Part shown: positions 35,175 to 43,768 of the stretch, one piece after another
How the letters are laid out: each line of letters opens with the position of its first letter
Position numbering within the stretch: the first letter of the stretch is position 1
Translations under genes and position numbers: made by a program
Notes under the pieces: model-generated
The model's database searches: none
Told to the model about the DNA's origin: nothing
The model's input: the letters and a program-made list of their open reading frames with translations, nothing else
From: Cellvibrio sp. OA-2007
Lineage (GTDB): Bacteria > Pseudomonadota > Gammaproteobacteria > Pseudomonadales > Cellvibrionaceae
Direction: 5' to 3'
DNA length: 64,000 nucleotides
Assembly: GCF_000953825.1 (NCBI RefSeq)
Contig: NZ_BBUL01000085.1
Coordinates: forward strand, 1 to 64,000

Positions 35175-37124
35175 TTAATCTAACTGCAACGCGTTACGGA
35201 TTTTTTCCCAACTCACATATTTGAAATTCTGCGGCGCTTCCGGCATTACCTTATGACCATCTTGCACAACTAGCATACCTTCAGCCAATACTCCGCCGAG
35301 ATTAACATGAGTCACCTCAAGACCATCGGTTTCGGAAACACCGTCGATATTTTTTTCTGCATTTAAATCAATACGTATTGCACCGCGTACCTTATAGGGC
35401 GCTGCTGCATCGAGAATAACATAGCTATTGTTGCCTTGACTGGACACCACTAGATAATTCTTGTGCTTGCCATGATAAATTCCCATTCCCTCCACGTCTG
35501 CCACTAACAGGTCACCCGCGCGCAATACCAATTCAACTTGCGCCCCAGCACTTGGCTCGGCACCAATAGTCCACACCGCCTCATCTTCTTCACCGACAAA
35601 TAAGCGCTGGTTTTTATCATCAGCCACGCAACCTTCCGGCTGGCTCTGCACAAAAAAGCTACGCATTTTTTTACCCTGCCAATGAACAGATTTTTTATTG
35701 TTCGGATCAGTAACAGCGGTTAATTGGATTTGCTGGAACTCACCACTTTTTGCATTGGGAATAGCATAGGTAATGCCATTGGCATTCTGGTACATACAAA
35801 AACCGTAAATATCCTCAAGGTCGGTAGCGACGCTGCCGGAATAGGTTAATTTTCCATTGTTTGGGTCGATGATATAAATCGCCAAACTATTATCATCGCG
35901 ATTGGTAGCAACAGCGATGTCGACTACTTTTTTACCAAAGGGAACCGCATAGCGCACATCGACATTATTTAATTTTCCGGTATTAAAATGCTGTACCTCG
36001 CGCCCGTGCATATCGTAAACAAAGAGTCCTTGCTGTTTATTGGTGCCGATCACCAAACTTTTTTGCGGGCGTTTTTTGTTGATCCAAATAGCAGGGTCAT
36101 CTGCGGCATCGCCAAAACGCGCCATCACTTGGGTTTGTTCATCCGGTGTCACGCTCACAATAGTGTGCGCTGGTTTTTCTGGGACAACTAATTGCCACGG
36201 CAAGGATAAAGAATGGTTGCCAGTTTTCTCATCACCAATTACCAACCTAAGTGTATTTTTATCCACTGCATCAGCGCTTACAAAAGCTGCTTTCACAATT
36301 TCTGGTTCATCAGTATTAGGAAGGCTCTGTACATGCTGCTGCTTGAATTGACCTTGCTGTGTGCGATACAACACCAGTTGTTTTTCTTCCGCGATTGCGG
36401 CGATTAATCCTTGCGGCACCACGGCTAGCGATTCCACGCTGCCGCGCAATGCACCAAAAGGCTGTTGCATATCCACCACCACACGACCGGGAGCGGATTC
36501 CTCGGAAGCCCCCTGCGCCCAAATGCCGACACCATCTTCGGCGACAAATAACATGTCCTGCGCATCATCCACTGCACAGGCTTTGCTGTTAGGTGCTATG
36601 GGTACACGGCGCAATAATTTTGCTGCGGCCTTGCCATTGGCATCAATCACCAACCAGTGCTCCGCCATGCCGCGCTCATCCAACAAATAAAGCGAAACAT
36701 GCTTGCCGTCCGCATGGCTTAAACACAAATTTTCGATTTTAAATTCCGGCGTAGGTACACGCAGCAACTCGCGCAGTTTTCCTGTCTGCGGATCAAGTGC
36801 GATCAAGCCCGCTTGCTGCTCAGGTAAAAATACCGTTGCAGCAATCAACTCTGTACTGGTAGTTTTTTGTGAAGCCAATGTCACTGGATAACGCCAATCC
36901 AACAATTCTGTCGATTGCGGCAATTGCGCCAGTGACGAACCATCGGCTGCGCGCCAGTGAATGGCATCACCCAGGCTAAGATAAGTCATTTGCTGTTGCT
37001 GCAGCACCGGCAATGGCGCAACCAAACCTTGTTTTAACTCAGGCGGTAAATTATTTTCAGCAACCACAGGCAAACAAAAAATAGCCAGCACACTGGCCAG
37101 CAAAACACTACACACATACATCAT
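35175..37124 (-). CDS. Beta-propeller phytase, two-domain
   Basis: About 649 residues from the ATG at 37124, which has AAGG upstream; the frame is open to 37187. After a signal peptide (VLLASVLAIFCLPVVA), the N-terminal half (about 25-325) looks like a degenerate beta-propeller. The C-terminal half carries intact phytase motifs: DAADDPAIW, VATNRDDNSLAIY, DIYGFCMY, QPEGCVADD, DVEGMGIY and ETDGLEV. These enzymes release phosphate from calcium phytate outside the cytoplasm. An incomplete plus a complete domain in tandem is known for phytases that also attack intermediates. Confidence 0.9.
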   Translation of the reverse strand: MMYVCSVLLASVLAIFCLPVVAENNLPPELKQGLVAPLPVLQQQQMTYLSLGDAIHWRAADGSSLAQLPQSTELLDWRYPVTLASQKTTSTELIAATVFLPEQQAGLIALDPQTGKLRELLRVPTPEFKIENLCLSHADGKHVSLYLLDERGMAEHWLVIDANGKAAAKLLRRVPIAPNSKACAVDDAQDMLFVAEDGVGIWAQGASEESAPGRVVVDMQQPFGALRGSVESLAVVPQGLIAAIAEEKQLVLYRTQQGQFKQQHVQSLPNTDEPEIVKAAFVSADAVDKNTLRLVIGDEKTGNHSLSLPWQLVVPEKPAHTIVSVTPDEQTQVMARFGDAADDPAIWINKKRPQKSLVIGTNKQQGLFVYDMHGREVQHFNTGKLNNVDVRYAVPFGKKVVDIAVATNRDDNSLAIYIIDPNNGKLTYSGSVATDLEDIYGFCMYQNANGITYAIPNAKSGEFQQIQLTAVTDPNNKKSVHWQGKKMRSFFVQSQPEGCVADDKNQRLFVGEEDEAVWTIGAEPSAGAQVELVLRAGDLLVADVEGMGIYHGKHKNYLVVSSQGNNSYVILDAAAPYKVRGAIRIDLNAEKNIDGVSETDGLEVTHVNLGGVLAEGMLVVQDGHKVMPEAPQNFKYVSWEKIRNALQLD

Positions 37125-37143
37125 AATCAAAACCTTTGTTATA

Positions 37144-37166
37144 GGATGGCCCAGCAAGAGCCATCC
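37144..37166. other. Hairpin between TonB receptor and phytase genes
   Basis: GGATGGC (37144-37150) and GCCATCC (37160-37166) are perfect complements around a 9-nt loop. No T-run follows on the minus strand, so an mRNA-stability or processing role in the operon is more likely than termination. Confidence 0.45.
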
Positions 37167-37194
37167 GAATCGCAAGAGCACATTCAATCAATAC

Positions 37195-39966
37195 TTAAAA
37201 ATGCATAAAGGTAATACCGAGTTTATAGGTCGCACCGTAGCTTTCGTATTGCGAATTGTAGTTAGCATCTTTCACGTAGGAGTAATACACCTCATCCGTC
37301 AGATTCAATGCTTCAAAATGCAGTTTAATCGAATCACTCAAGTAATAACGCAGAGAGAAATCCAACTGCATTTGATCGTCGACATAGGTGTCTTTCACCG
37401 CGTCCATTGGATCACTTACTTCAATTAAGTAATTTGATTTATAGTTGGCCGACAAGCGCATGCTCATCACATCAGATTCGTAGCCCAGCATAAAATTCGC
37501 GGAAACGTCTGATTGGCTAGGCATAGGAATATCGCGCGCGATAAATTCACTGTCGTCATAACCGCCGATTTCTGCCGAAGAATCAACAAAGGTTGCATTG
37601 CCGCCAATCAGCAAACCATCCCAAGGTGATGGCAAACTCGTAAACTGTTTAGACGCGGAAAATTCAACACCGAGTATGTCGGCTTTATTGCCATTGACAT
37701 AGGTTACTGCTTCATCAAACCCTTCATAGCCCGCAGTGCCACCCAGGTCAGTTTGATAAACAAAATTGTCGATGGACTTATAAAACGCAAACGCTGAAAT
37801 TACACTTGCAACACCGGGGAAATGCTCAATACCCAAATCGATATTACTGGACTCCAGCGATTTCAAATTAGGATTGCCAAACTCTGCGGCAATATCACCG
37901 TCATCTTCTTCAATCAAGCGGCCGGGAGACAGCTCGGCAAAACCGGGGCGCACTACTGAGTTAGTCCAGGCGGCGCGCACTTGTGTTTTATCATTGATGC
38001 TGTAACGAATATGTAAGGCAGGTAAAAAATAATCGTCAGAATTTTCAAACGAGGTCGCACTGACTTCACCGCTGTCTGCATCATAGGAATTTCCCTGCGC
38101 AGTAAATTCCGTGTTTTCATAGCGCACGCCGGTCAAAATGCGCCAAGCATTAATATCCACGCGCCCCATCACATAAGCGGCGCTGGTATCTTCAGTGACA
38201 ACATAATCGCCAATGCTACTTTCTTCTTTATCCCATTCTGCATCTGTAACTGCTGCTTTGACCTGCGCAGCATTAATAGAACTACCAAATTGGCCGTGCT
38301 TATAATCTACCGCACCACCGGAAAATGTGCTGAGCGATGTATCGCCGGTAAAATCTTCAGCAATCCACACTTCGACATCATTATCTTTTTCACGAGCGCT
38401 GTGTTTTGCCCCAAACTTTATTTGTGCTGGTTTATTGCCCAACTCCAGATCGCGGGTGAAATCCAGATTAAATGCCGTACTTTCATCATTGGTATTGGTG
38501 CTGCTTAGCTCAACCTCATCTAATTTATAACTGGTAGATTGATAAAATTCAGCAGGCGCATTGATGTGAATTTTTCTGTTATTGCCATAGGAGAGATCAA
38601 ATACTTCATCGGCAATAACATCATCGTCAATTTTAAATACCGCACCGGCAATATTTTGCGGTTCGTCTTCGCCGGACTTGCTATAAGCCGCACGGTAATC
38701 CAATGTCCACTTGTCCAAACGGGTCTGCCCACCCAGTGAAGTCGAAAGAATTTTTTGCGTTTCAGTGCGATCTTTTAATTCGCGCTGCACTTCCGCTGAA
38801 CCAACTTCACCTTCGGCTACGGCATCTTCAAACTCAATGACATTAGCCAAACGAATTTCTGCATCCGTGTATTCGCTGTACAGGTTACGCCAATACAAAT
38901 CGGTATTGTCATTGGGTTTATAATCCAAATTCAAGGTAATACCAGAACGCTCGCGGGTAATACGGTAATCGCGCTGTTCCAATTCTTCTAACAGAGCACC
39001 TTCGTCAAAATTCCATGCGCCGCCAGTTTCTACGTTATCCGAACCGAACTCACGTTTGAACGAACTGATCCCAAACGCAACGCCTAGATTATTTTCATCG
39101 TCACCCAGGCTAAATTGGTTGCTCGCGGTCGCAGCAATTTTCGGGCTTGTATTTTCAGTATTTTCATCAAAACTGCCTTCAGCCGTGAGTTGATAAAAAA
39201 ATCCATCGCGATCAAAGGCCGACAGGCTTTGCACATCAATGCTGCCACCGAGTGAATTGGCATCCATATCCGGCGTTAAACTTTTAGTCACTGTTAAATT
39301 TTCTAACAAGTCCGATGGAATTACATCCAGCGCCACTGCGCGGCGGTCGGCATCCGGGCCGGGCACGCCCACCCCGTTAATTGTCACCGCATTAAAATCC
39401 GGCCCCATACCGCGCACACGCACATAGCGGCCTTCGCCTTGATCGCGCTCAATTGATAAACCCGGCAAGCGCTGCAAGGATTCAGACACATTAGTATCCG
39501 GAAATTGTCCAATCGCATCGGCCGATACAGCGGTAATAATATTGTCGGCACTGCGCTGTTTATTGAGCGCTTTGTTAATGCCCGCCACCTGCCCGATTAC
39601 AATAATGTTCTCGACCAAACCGGAAACACCCGTTAATTGAAAATTTTCACGGGTGGTTTTTTGATCCTGCACAATGACTGCGCGCTTAATATCATCCGCA
39701 CCTATATAACTGGTGATTAGCGTGTAGTTGCCCGGTTTAACATCTAAGAATACAAAGCGGCCATCGCGCTGACTCACCGCTTCGCGGTTCAATTCTGCGA
39801 TGCGAATTTTTGCACCCTGCAAGGCAATACCTTTTTCAGTAGCGTTTACCTTTCCTTCGATGCGCCCATCAGCTACCGCACCGCCAGCCAAGCCCGCGAT
39901 CACAACTGCCATAGCTGTTTTGATGAATTTTCGATTCATGTTTGATTCCGATGCATATTTTTTCAC
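37195..39966 (-). CDS. TonB-dependent receptor
   Basis: The 923-residue outer-membrane receptor has a signal peptide (AMAVVIAGLAGGAVA), an N-terminal carboxypeptidase-like beta-sandwich (GRIEGKVNATEKGIALQGAKIRI and on), a plug with FPDTNVSESLQRLPGLSIERDQGEGRYVRVRGMG, and a large barrel ending in YKLGITFMHF. The terminal aromatic residue fits barrel export. It belongs to the large-receptor type common in Xanthomonas and Caulobacter. A GTG at 39966 has an excellent GGGGGAG site; an ATG at 39939 is the alternative. As first gene of the phytase/PhoX operon, it probably imports phytate or other organophosphates. Confidence 0.9.
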   Translation of the reverse strand: MKKYASESNMNRKFIKTAMAVVIAGLAGGAVADGRIEGKVNATEKGIALQGAKIRIAELNREAVSQRDGRFVFLDVKPGNYTLITSYIGADDIKRAVIVQDQKTTRENFQLTGVSGLVENIIVIGQVAGINKALNKQRSADNIITAVSADAIGQFPDTNVSESLQRLPGLSIERDQGEGRYVRVRGMGPDFNAVTINGVGVPGPDADRRAVALDVIPSDLLENLTVTKSLTPDMDANSLGGSIDVQSLSAFDRDGFFYQLTAEGSFDENTENTSPKIAATASNQFSLGDDENNLGVAFGISSFKREFGSDNVETGGAWNFDEGALLEELEQRDYRITRERSGITLNLDYKPNDNTDLYWRNLYSEYTDAEIRLANVIEFEDAVAEGEVGSAEVQRELKDRTETQKILSTSLGGQTRLDKWTLDYRAAYSKSGEDEPQNIAGAVFKIDDDVIADEVFDLSYGNNRKIHINAPAEFYQSTSYKLDEVELSSTNTNDESTAFNLDFTRDLELGNKPAQIKFGAKHSAREKDNDVEVWIAEDFTGDTSLSTFSGGAVDYKHGQFGSSINAAQVKAAVTDAEWDKEESSIGDYVVTEDTSAAYVMGRVDINAWRILTGVRYENTEFTAQGNSYDADSGEVSATSFENSDDYFLPALHIRYSINDKTQVRAAWTNSVVRPGFAELSPGRLIEEDDGDIAAEFGNPNLKSLESSNIDLGIEHFPGVASVISAFAFYKSIDNFVYQTDLGGTAGYEGFDEAVTYVNGNKADILGVEFSASKQFTSLPSPWDGLLIGGNATFVDSSAEIGGYDDSEFIARDIPMPSQSDVSANFMLGYESDVMSMRLSANYKSNYLIEVSDPMDAVKDTYVDDQMQLDFSLRYYLSDSIKLHFEALNLTDEVYYSYVKDANYNSQYESYGATYKLGITFMHF

Positions 39967-40026
39967 ACTAAGCTCCCCCGTTAATTTTTTTAAAAAGATT
40001 CAACGGCGCCAAACTAGGGGCGTTAA

Positions 40027-40044
40027 ATGACACTTCTGTGACGA
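40027..40044 (-). promoter_or_regulatory. Candidate Pho box upstream of the TonB receptor operon
   Basis: On the minus strand, TCGTCAC-AGAA-GTGTCAT shows two GTCA-containing half-sites exactly 11 bp apart, separated by an A-rich 4-mer, as in PhoB boxes. It lies about 60-78 bp upstream of the receptor start codon. A weak TAGTTT -10 lies about 10 bp further on. Site prediction by eye only. Confidence 0.5.
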
Positions 40045-40193
40045 ACGGGCTTAGGCGCCAACAAATACCCTGAGCTGATTTGCCTCCCCTGTTGCAGTGC
40101 AGCTATTTGGGCCGCATTTAATTAGAATTCACCAAACTGTCATGTATTTCTGTTATCGGTGCTGCACTTTTCTCCCACGGGTTGTGTACCGTT

Positions 40194-41126
40194 ATGCTGA
40201 AACATCACAAATGGAAATTATTTTTTGTAGCCATGAGTGCAAATCTGGCGCTTATCGCCAGCCTTGCGGTTGCCGATTTAAAATTATTGGCGGAAATAAA
40301 TTGGCTGGATGTACTCAGTGAAGGCGGTGCTGCTGCATTGGCATTAGTATGGTTAGTGTTAATTTTGCACAGTCGCCCAACTGGGCGGGTAACCCAGTAT
40401 TTAAGCTTGGGTTTAAGCGGAATTTTTCTAGCTGGTTTTCAGGATCTACTCGACGAATTTATTCGCTTCCCCGATGCAGTGCAGTGGGATCACTGGATAG
40501 AGTCGGGCTGTATGCCGATTGGTTTATATTTTCTCACCCTTGGTATTTATCACTGGCATAAAGAACAGCTCAGCATTAACGCACAATTGCGCAAACGTGA
40601 GCGTTTATTTCGCGAACACCGCAGCATGGATTTCACCACCAATTTGAGTGGTGCCGATTATTTGCGCAAGCAATTAACTCAAACACTGCCCGAGCATCGC
40701 CATGCAACTAACACACTGGCGCTATTGCTGATTGATGTTGATAACTTTAATGAAATTAACCGTTGTTATGGCCATCAGCAGGGCGACCATTTATTGCAAT
40801 CATTAAGTGAATTGATCCTACTGAGCATTCGCCGCAACGATTTGTTGTGCCGCTATGCGGGCGATAGATTTGCATTAATACTGCCCAATACTGGCCGTGT
40901 AGTAGCAGAAAAAATGGCCAGTGAAATATCCATGCTGGTACAGCACTTTGCCTACAAAACCTTTACTCAAGATGAAAGTCTATTTCACTCTGTCAGTATC
41001 GGTGTAGCACTCACCAGTATCGACAGCAGCACACCCGACTCAGCTGAATCGCTGATCGAACGCGCAAATCTGGCGCTGCTACACGCTAAAGAAAAACGCC
41101 GTATGGCGATGCAACAGGCGGCTTGA
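40194..41126 (+). CDS. Membrane protein with degenerate GGDEF domain (AGDRF) and intact I-site
   Basis: About 310 residues from the ATG at 40194. Four or so N-terminal hydrophobic helices (to about residue 120) form a membrane sensor, then a short coiled linker leads to a GGDEF domain. The core LLIDVDNFNEINRCYGHQQGDHLL is intact, but the signature reads YAGDRFALIL, so the catalytic Glu is Arg. The inhibitory-site motif RRND lies five residues before it, as in real cyclases. The protein is probably not a cyclase but may bind c-di-GMP. It is followed within 10 bp by an AraC-type regulator. Confidence 0.85.
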   Translation: MLKHHKWKLFFVAMSANLALIASLAVADLKLLAEINWLDVLSEGGAAALALVWLVLILHSRPTGRVTQYLSLGLSGIFLAGFQDLLDEFIRFPDAVQWDHWIESGCMPIGLYFLTLGIYHWHKEQLSINAQLRKRERLFREHRSMDFTTNLSGADYLRKQLTQTLPEHRHATNTLALLLIDVDNFNEINRCYGHQQGDHLLQSLSELILLSIRRNDLLCRYAGDRFALILPNTGRVVAEKMASEISMLVQHFAYKTFTQDESLFHSVSIGVALTSIDSSTPDSAESLIERANLALLHAKEKRRMAMQQAA

Positions 41127-41134
41127 TTAGCACC

Positions 41135-42250
41135 ATGAGCCATAATTTGCATACAGCGTATGAAGATGTTTCCCCGACTTATAAACCGGGTAAATACTTT
41201 GAAATAGACACGTCTTTTATACCAGCCCATCAGTGGCCGAGCACAATGATCGACTTGGCGTTAAGCCGTGGCATGGAAGAACATAAATTATTGCGTGGCA
41301 CGGGTATTTTTTTTGAAGACATAGCCACCAACAATCTGCAGCTAACACCGCAACAATGTTTTCAGCTAATTAAAAATATGCAAAAACATTCACATAGTCA
41401 GGAGTTCAGTTTTTTACTGGGCCATCAAATTTTTTCCGCGCCTGCCCACCCAACAACGCACCACAACCCAACAACGCACCATTCAACAATTAGCCACGAA
41501 AAAAATAATTTACACAACAGCGATAATTTGCAGCAAGCGCTTGATGTGTTGCTCGCGCAGCAAATTCAATGGATGCCGCTACTCAACTTGCGCAGCGTGT
41601 ATGAGCAAGATCGGCTCGTCATCTATTGGCAAGACGCCTGTGGTGCAGAGACCACGCAAATTTTTTTATTGGAGATGATGTTCACTGCACTCAACTCCCT
41701 GACCCGATGGCGCAGTGGGGAGTCTTATCCCTGGGAGTTTTATCTGACCCATAAAAAACCGGATTACATCGAACAATACGATGTTCACCTCAATAGCAAC
41801 GTACAGTTTTCCAGCCAAACAAATGCCATGGCCATCGCACGGGACTATCTGCATCGCCCGTGGAAAATTAATCATAGCGATCAATTTGCCTCTAACAGTC
41901 CAATAGAGTCGCACACATCAACAGCGCTGGAATTTCAGCGCGGTTTTTTGGCTGAAACCTATACCTATCTGCAAAATAATATCCGCCACAACCCAAATCT
42001 TGAGCAGACCGCAGTTGATTTTGGAATGAGCAACGCCAGTTTCAAACGCAAACTGAAAAAACACCACAGCCATTTTCAGGCGCAATATGATTTGGCACGC
42101 CGTGATTTGGCGATTATGTGGCTAAGCCAGAAGGGATGGACCAATGAGCAAGTTGCGAAAAAATTGCATTTTTACGATGTAGCCAATTTGCGCCGCGCGT
42201 TTAAAAAGTGGACCGGAAAGTTACCGCAGGCTATAGAGAAAATGGGGTAA
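41135..42250 (+). CDS. AraC-family transcriptional regulator
   Basis: About 371 residues. The N-terminal region (MIDLALSRGMEEHKLLRGTGIFFEDI) resembles the arabinose-binding-domain-like part of the OruR/ArgR type of AraC regulators. The C-terminal AraC helix-turn-helix pair is NPNLEQTAVDFGMSNASFKRKLKKHHSHFQAQYDLARRDLAIMWLS and QVAKKLHFYDVANLRRAFKKWTGKLPQAI (in parts). An 18-bp in-frame tandem duplication encodes a His/Thr-rich insert. The ATG at 41135 lies 8 bp past the GGDEF-protein stop codon, so the two are probably one operon. Confidence 0.85.
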   Translation: MSHNLHTAYEDVSPTYKPGKYFEIDTSFIPAHQWPSTMIDLALSRGMEEHKLLRGTGIFFEDIATNNLQLTPQQCFQLIKNMQKHSHSQEFSFLLGHQIFSAPAHPTTHHNPTTHHSTISHEKNNLHNSDNLQQALDVLLAQQIQWMPLLNLRSVYEQDRLVIYWQDACGAETTQIFLLEMMFTALNSLTRWRSGESYPWEFYLTHKKPDYIEQYDVHLNSNVQFSSQTNAMAIARDYLHRPWKINHSDQFASNSPIESHTSTALEFQRGFLAETYTYLQNNIRHNPNLEQTAVDFGMSNASFKRKLKKHHSHFQAQYDLARRDLAIMWLSQKGWTNEQVAKKLHFYDVANLRRAFKKWTGKLPQAIEKMG

Positions 42251-42310
42251 AAGGACGTACAATCATCAGCATTTATTTGCTGCATGATCACGCATATCAC
42301 AAGGGAAACT

Positions 42311-42904
42311 ATGTACCTACCACCGCAATTTGAAATTACCGACCCAAAGGAAATCCACTCTTTTATTGAGGCCAATGCATTTGGTCAGCTTATATCAACG
42401 GTTGAGGGACGATTATTTTCAACCCACATGCCCTTTTTAGTGAATGCCGATTGCACACTGCTCGCAGGGCATTTGGCGAAACCCAATCCGCAACTAATTG
42501 ATATCAACGATCAGGAAGTGTTGATCACACTGGATGGGGCACACGATTACATTTCTCCGTCATGGTATACGACACAGGGTGTTCCCACCTGGAATTATCA
42601 AACAGCTCACATCTATGGAATTTGCAAACGCATCGATGAACCACAAAAAATCACCGATATCATTCATGCGCTCACCGCGAAATATGAAGCGGGTTTTGCA
42701 TCGCCCTGGCAACCCAGCTATCCACCGGCAGCACTGAATGCGATTGTGGGGCTGGAAATCAAAATCACCCAAATACAATGCAAATTTAAATTGAGCCAAA
42801 ACCGTTCGTTACAAGATAGAACGCAAGTGATCGAACAACTTGAACAGCGTGGATCAAGACAGCTTGCCGAAGCGATGCGCAAAATATTTCCCAGCACCAA
42901 GTGA
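42311..42904 (+). CDS. PaiB/FMN-binding negative regulator-like protein
   Basis: About 197 residues. It matches the FMN-binding split-barrel PaiB family: MYLPPQFEITDPKEIHSFIEANAFGQLIS at the N-terminus, THMPFLV, GHLAKPNPQ and the signature YISPSWYTTQGVPTWNY. PaiB of Bacillus affects protease and sporulation genes, but most members are uncharacterised flavoproteins. The ATG at 42311 has AAGGGA upstream; the frame extends to 42284. It lies 60 bp after the AraC-type gene. Confidence 0.85.
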   Translation: MYLPPQFEITDPKEIHSFIEANAFGQLISTVEGRLFSTHMPFLVNADCTLLAGHLAKPNPQLIDINDQEVLITLDGAHDYISPSWYTTQGVPTWNYQTAHIYGICKRIDEPQKITDIIHALTAKYEAGFASPWQPSYPPAALNAIVGLEIKITQIQCKFKLSQNRSLQDRTQVIEQLEQRGSRQLAEAMRKIFPSTK

Positions 42905-42954
42905 AGCAAGTAACCTGTACGCATCATTCAGCAGGCAAAACAGGAGAGTAGATT

Positions 42955-43617
42955 ATGAAAACTGCACTTATCACCGGCGCCAATCGCGGTATTGGCCTTG
43001 CCCTTTGCAAAACCTATCTGGCGCAGGGCTGGAATGTGATTGGCGTGTGTCGCACCGCATCACCAGAGCTCACCGAGTCGGGTGCGCGGGTGATTGCCGG
43101 TGTTGATGTGACCGATGCGCAGGCACTTGCGCGTTTAGCTGAGACGTTGAGTGATCGGCCGCTTGATTTATTAATCAACAACGCCGGTATTTTTCAACAT
43201 GAAGCCTTGGGCAGTATTGATTACCAATCGATCCAACAGCAATTCCTGATCAATGCCGAGGCGCCTTTGCGGGTGACTGAAGCCCTGCTCGGCAACTTGG
43301 CGGCAGGGGCAAAAATTGCGTTTATCACCAGCCGCATGGGTTCAATTGCTGATAATACCTCCGGTGGTTATTACGGTTACCGTATGTCCAAGGCCGCTCT
43401 CAATGCAGCCGCTATGTCGCTCGCGCGGGATTTGCAACCGCGCGGCATTGCGGTGGCAATACTGCATCCGGGTTATGTGCAAACGGCGATGGTGAATTTT
43501 GGCGGTGATATTTCTGCCGATGAATCTGCCCAGCGTCTAAGTAAACGTATCGAAGGTTTAACGCTAGAGAACAGCGGCACTTTCTGGCATTCGAATGGCG
43601 AGACCCTGCCTTGGTAA
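42955..43617 (+). CDS. Short-chain dehydrogenase/reductase
   Basis: The 220-residue protein is a classical SDR. The NAD(P)-binding motif TGANRGIGLAL is at the N-terminus, NNAG (NNAGIFQHEAL) in the middle, serine in FITSRMGSI, and the catalytic YGYRMSKAALN. Arginine in the cofactor loop (VCRTASPE) suggests NADPH preference. It follows AGGAG at good spacing. The substrate is unknown. It resembles C-factor/carbonyl-reductase-type small SDRs. Confidence 0.9.
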   Translation: MKTALITGANRGIGLALCKTYLAQGWNVIGVCRTASPELTESGARVIAGVDVTDAQALARLAETLSDRPLDLLINNAGIFQHEALGSIDYQSIQQQFLINAEAPLRVTEALLGNLAAGAKIAFITSRMGSIADNTSGGYYGYRMSKAALNAAAMSLARDLQPRGIAVAILHPGYVQTAMVNFGGDISADESAQRLSKRIEGLTLENSGTFWHSNGETLPW

Positions 43618-43671
43618 GACGATGTTGTTAAAGCTGAGTTAAACCCTGTTTTTTCCGTATTTACCCCCAAT

Positions 43672-43692
43672 GCGGCTCACCTCACGAGCCGC
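43672..43692. other. GC-rich hairpin between SDR and Gfo/Idh/MocA genes
   Basis: GCGGCTC (43672-43678) pairs perfectly with GAGCCGC (43686-43692) around ACCTCAC. No T-run follows, so termination would not be by the intrinsic mechanism. Confidence 0.4.
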
Positions 43693-43768
43693 GCTTGCGC
43701 TACACTGAACCCCACTGCATTACCATTACAGCCACCACTATAATTTAGCTCTGCTCACAGGAACTCCT

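Noticed and set aside
40137-40158. CTGTCAT and CTGTTAT near the GGDEF gene as a Pho box
   Set aside because: The half-sites are 13 bp apart rather than 11, so the geometry is wrong. The site at 40027-40044 fits better.
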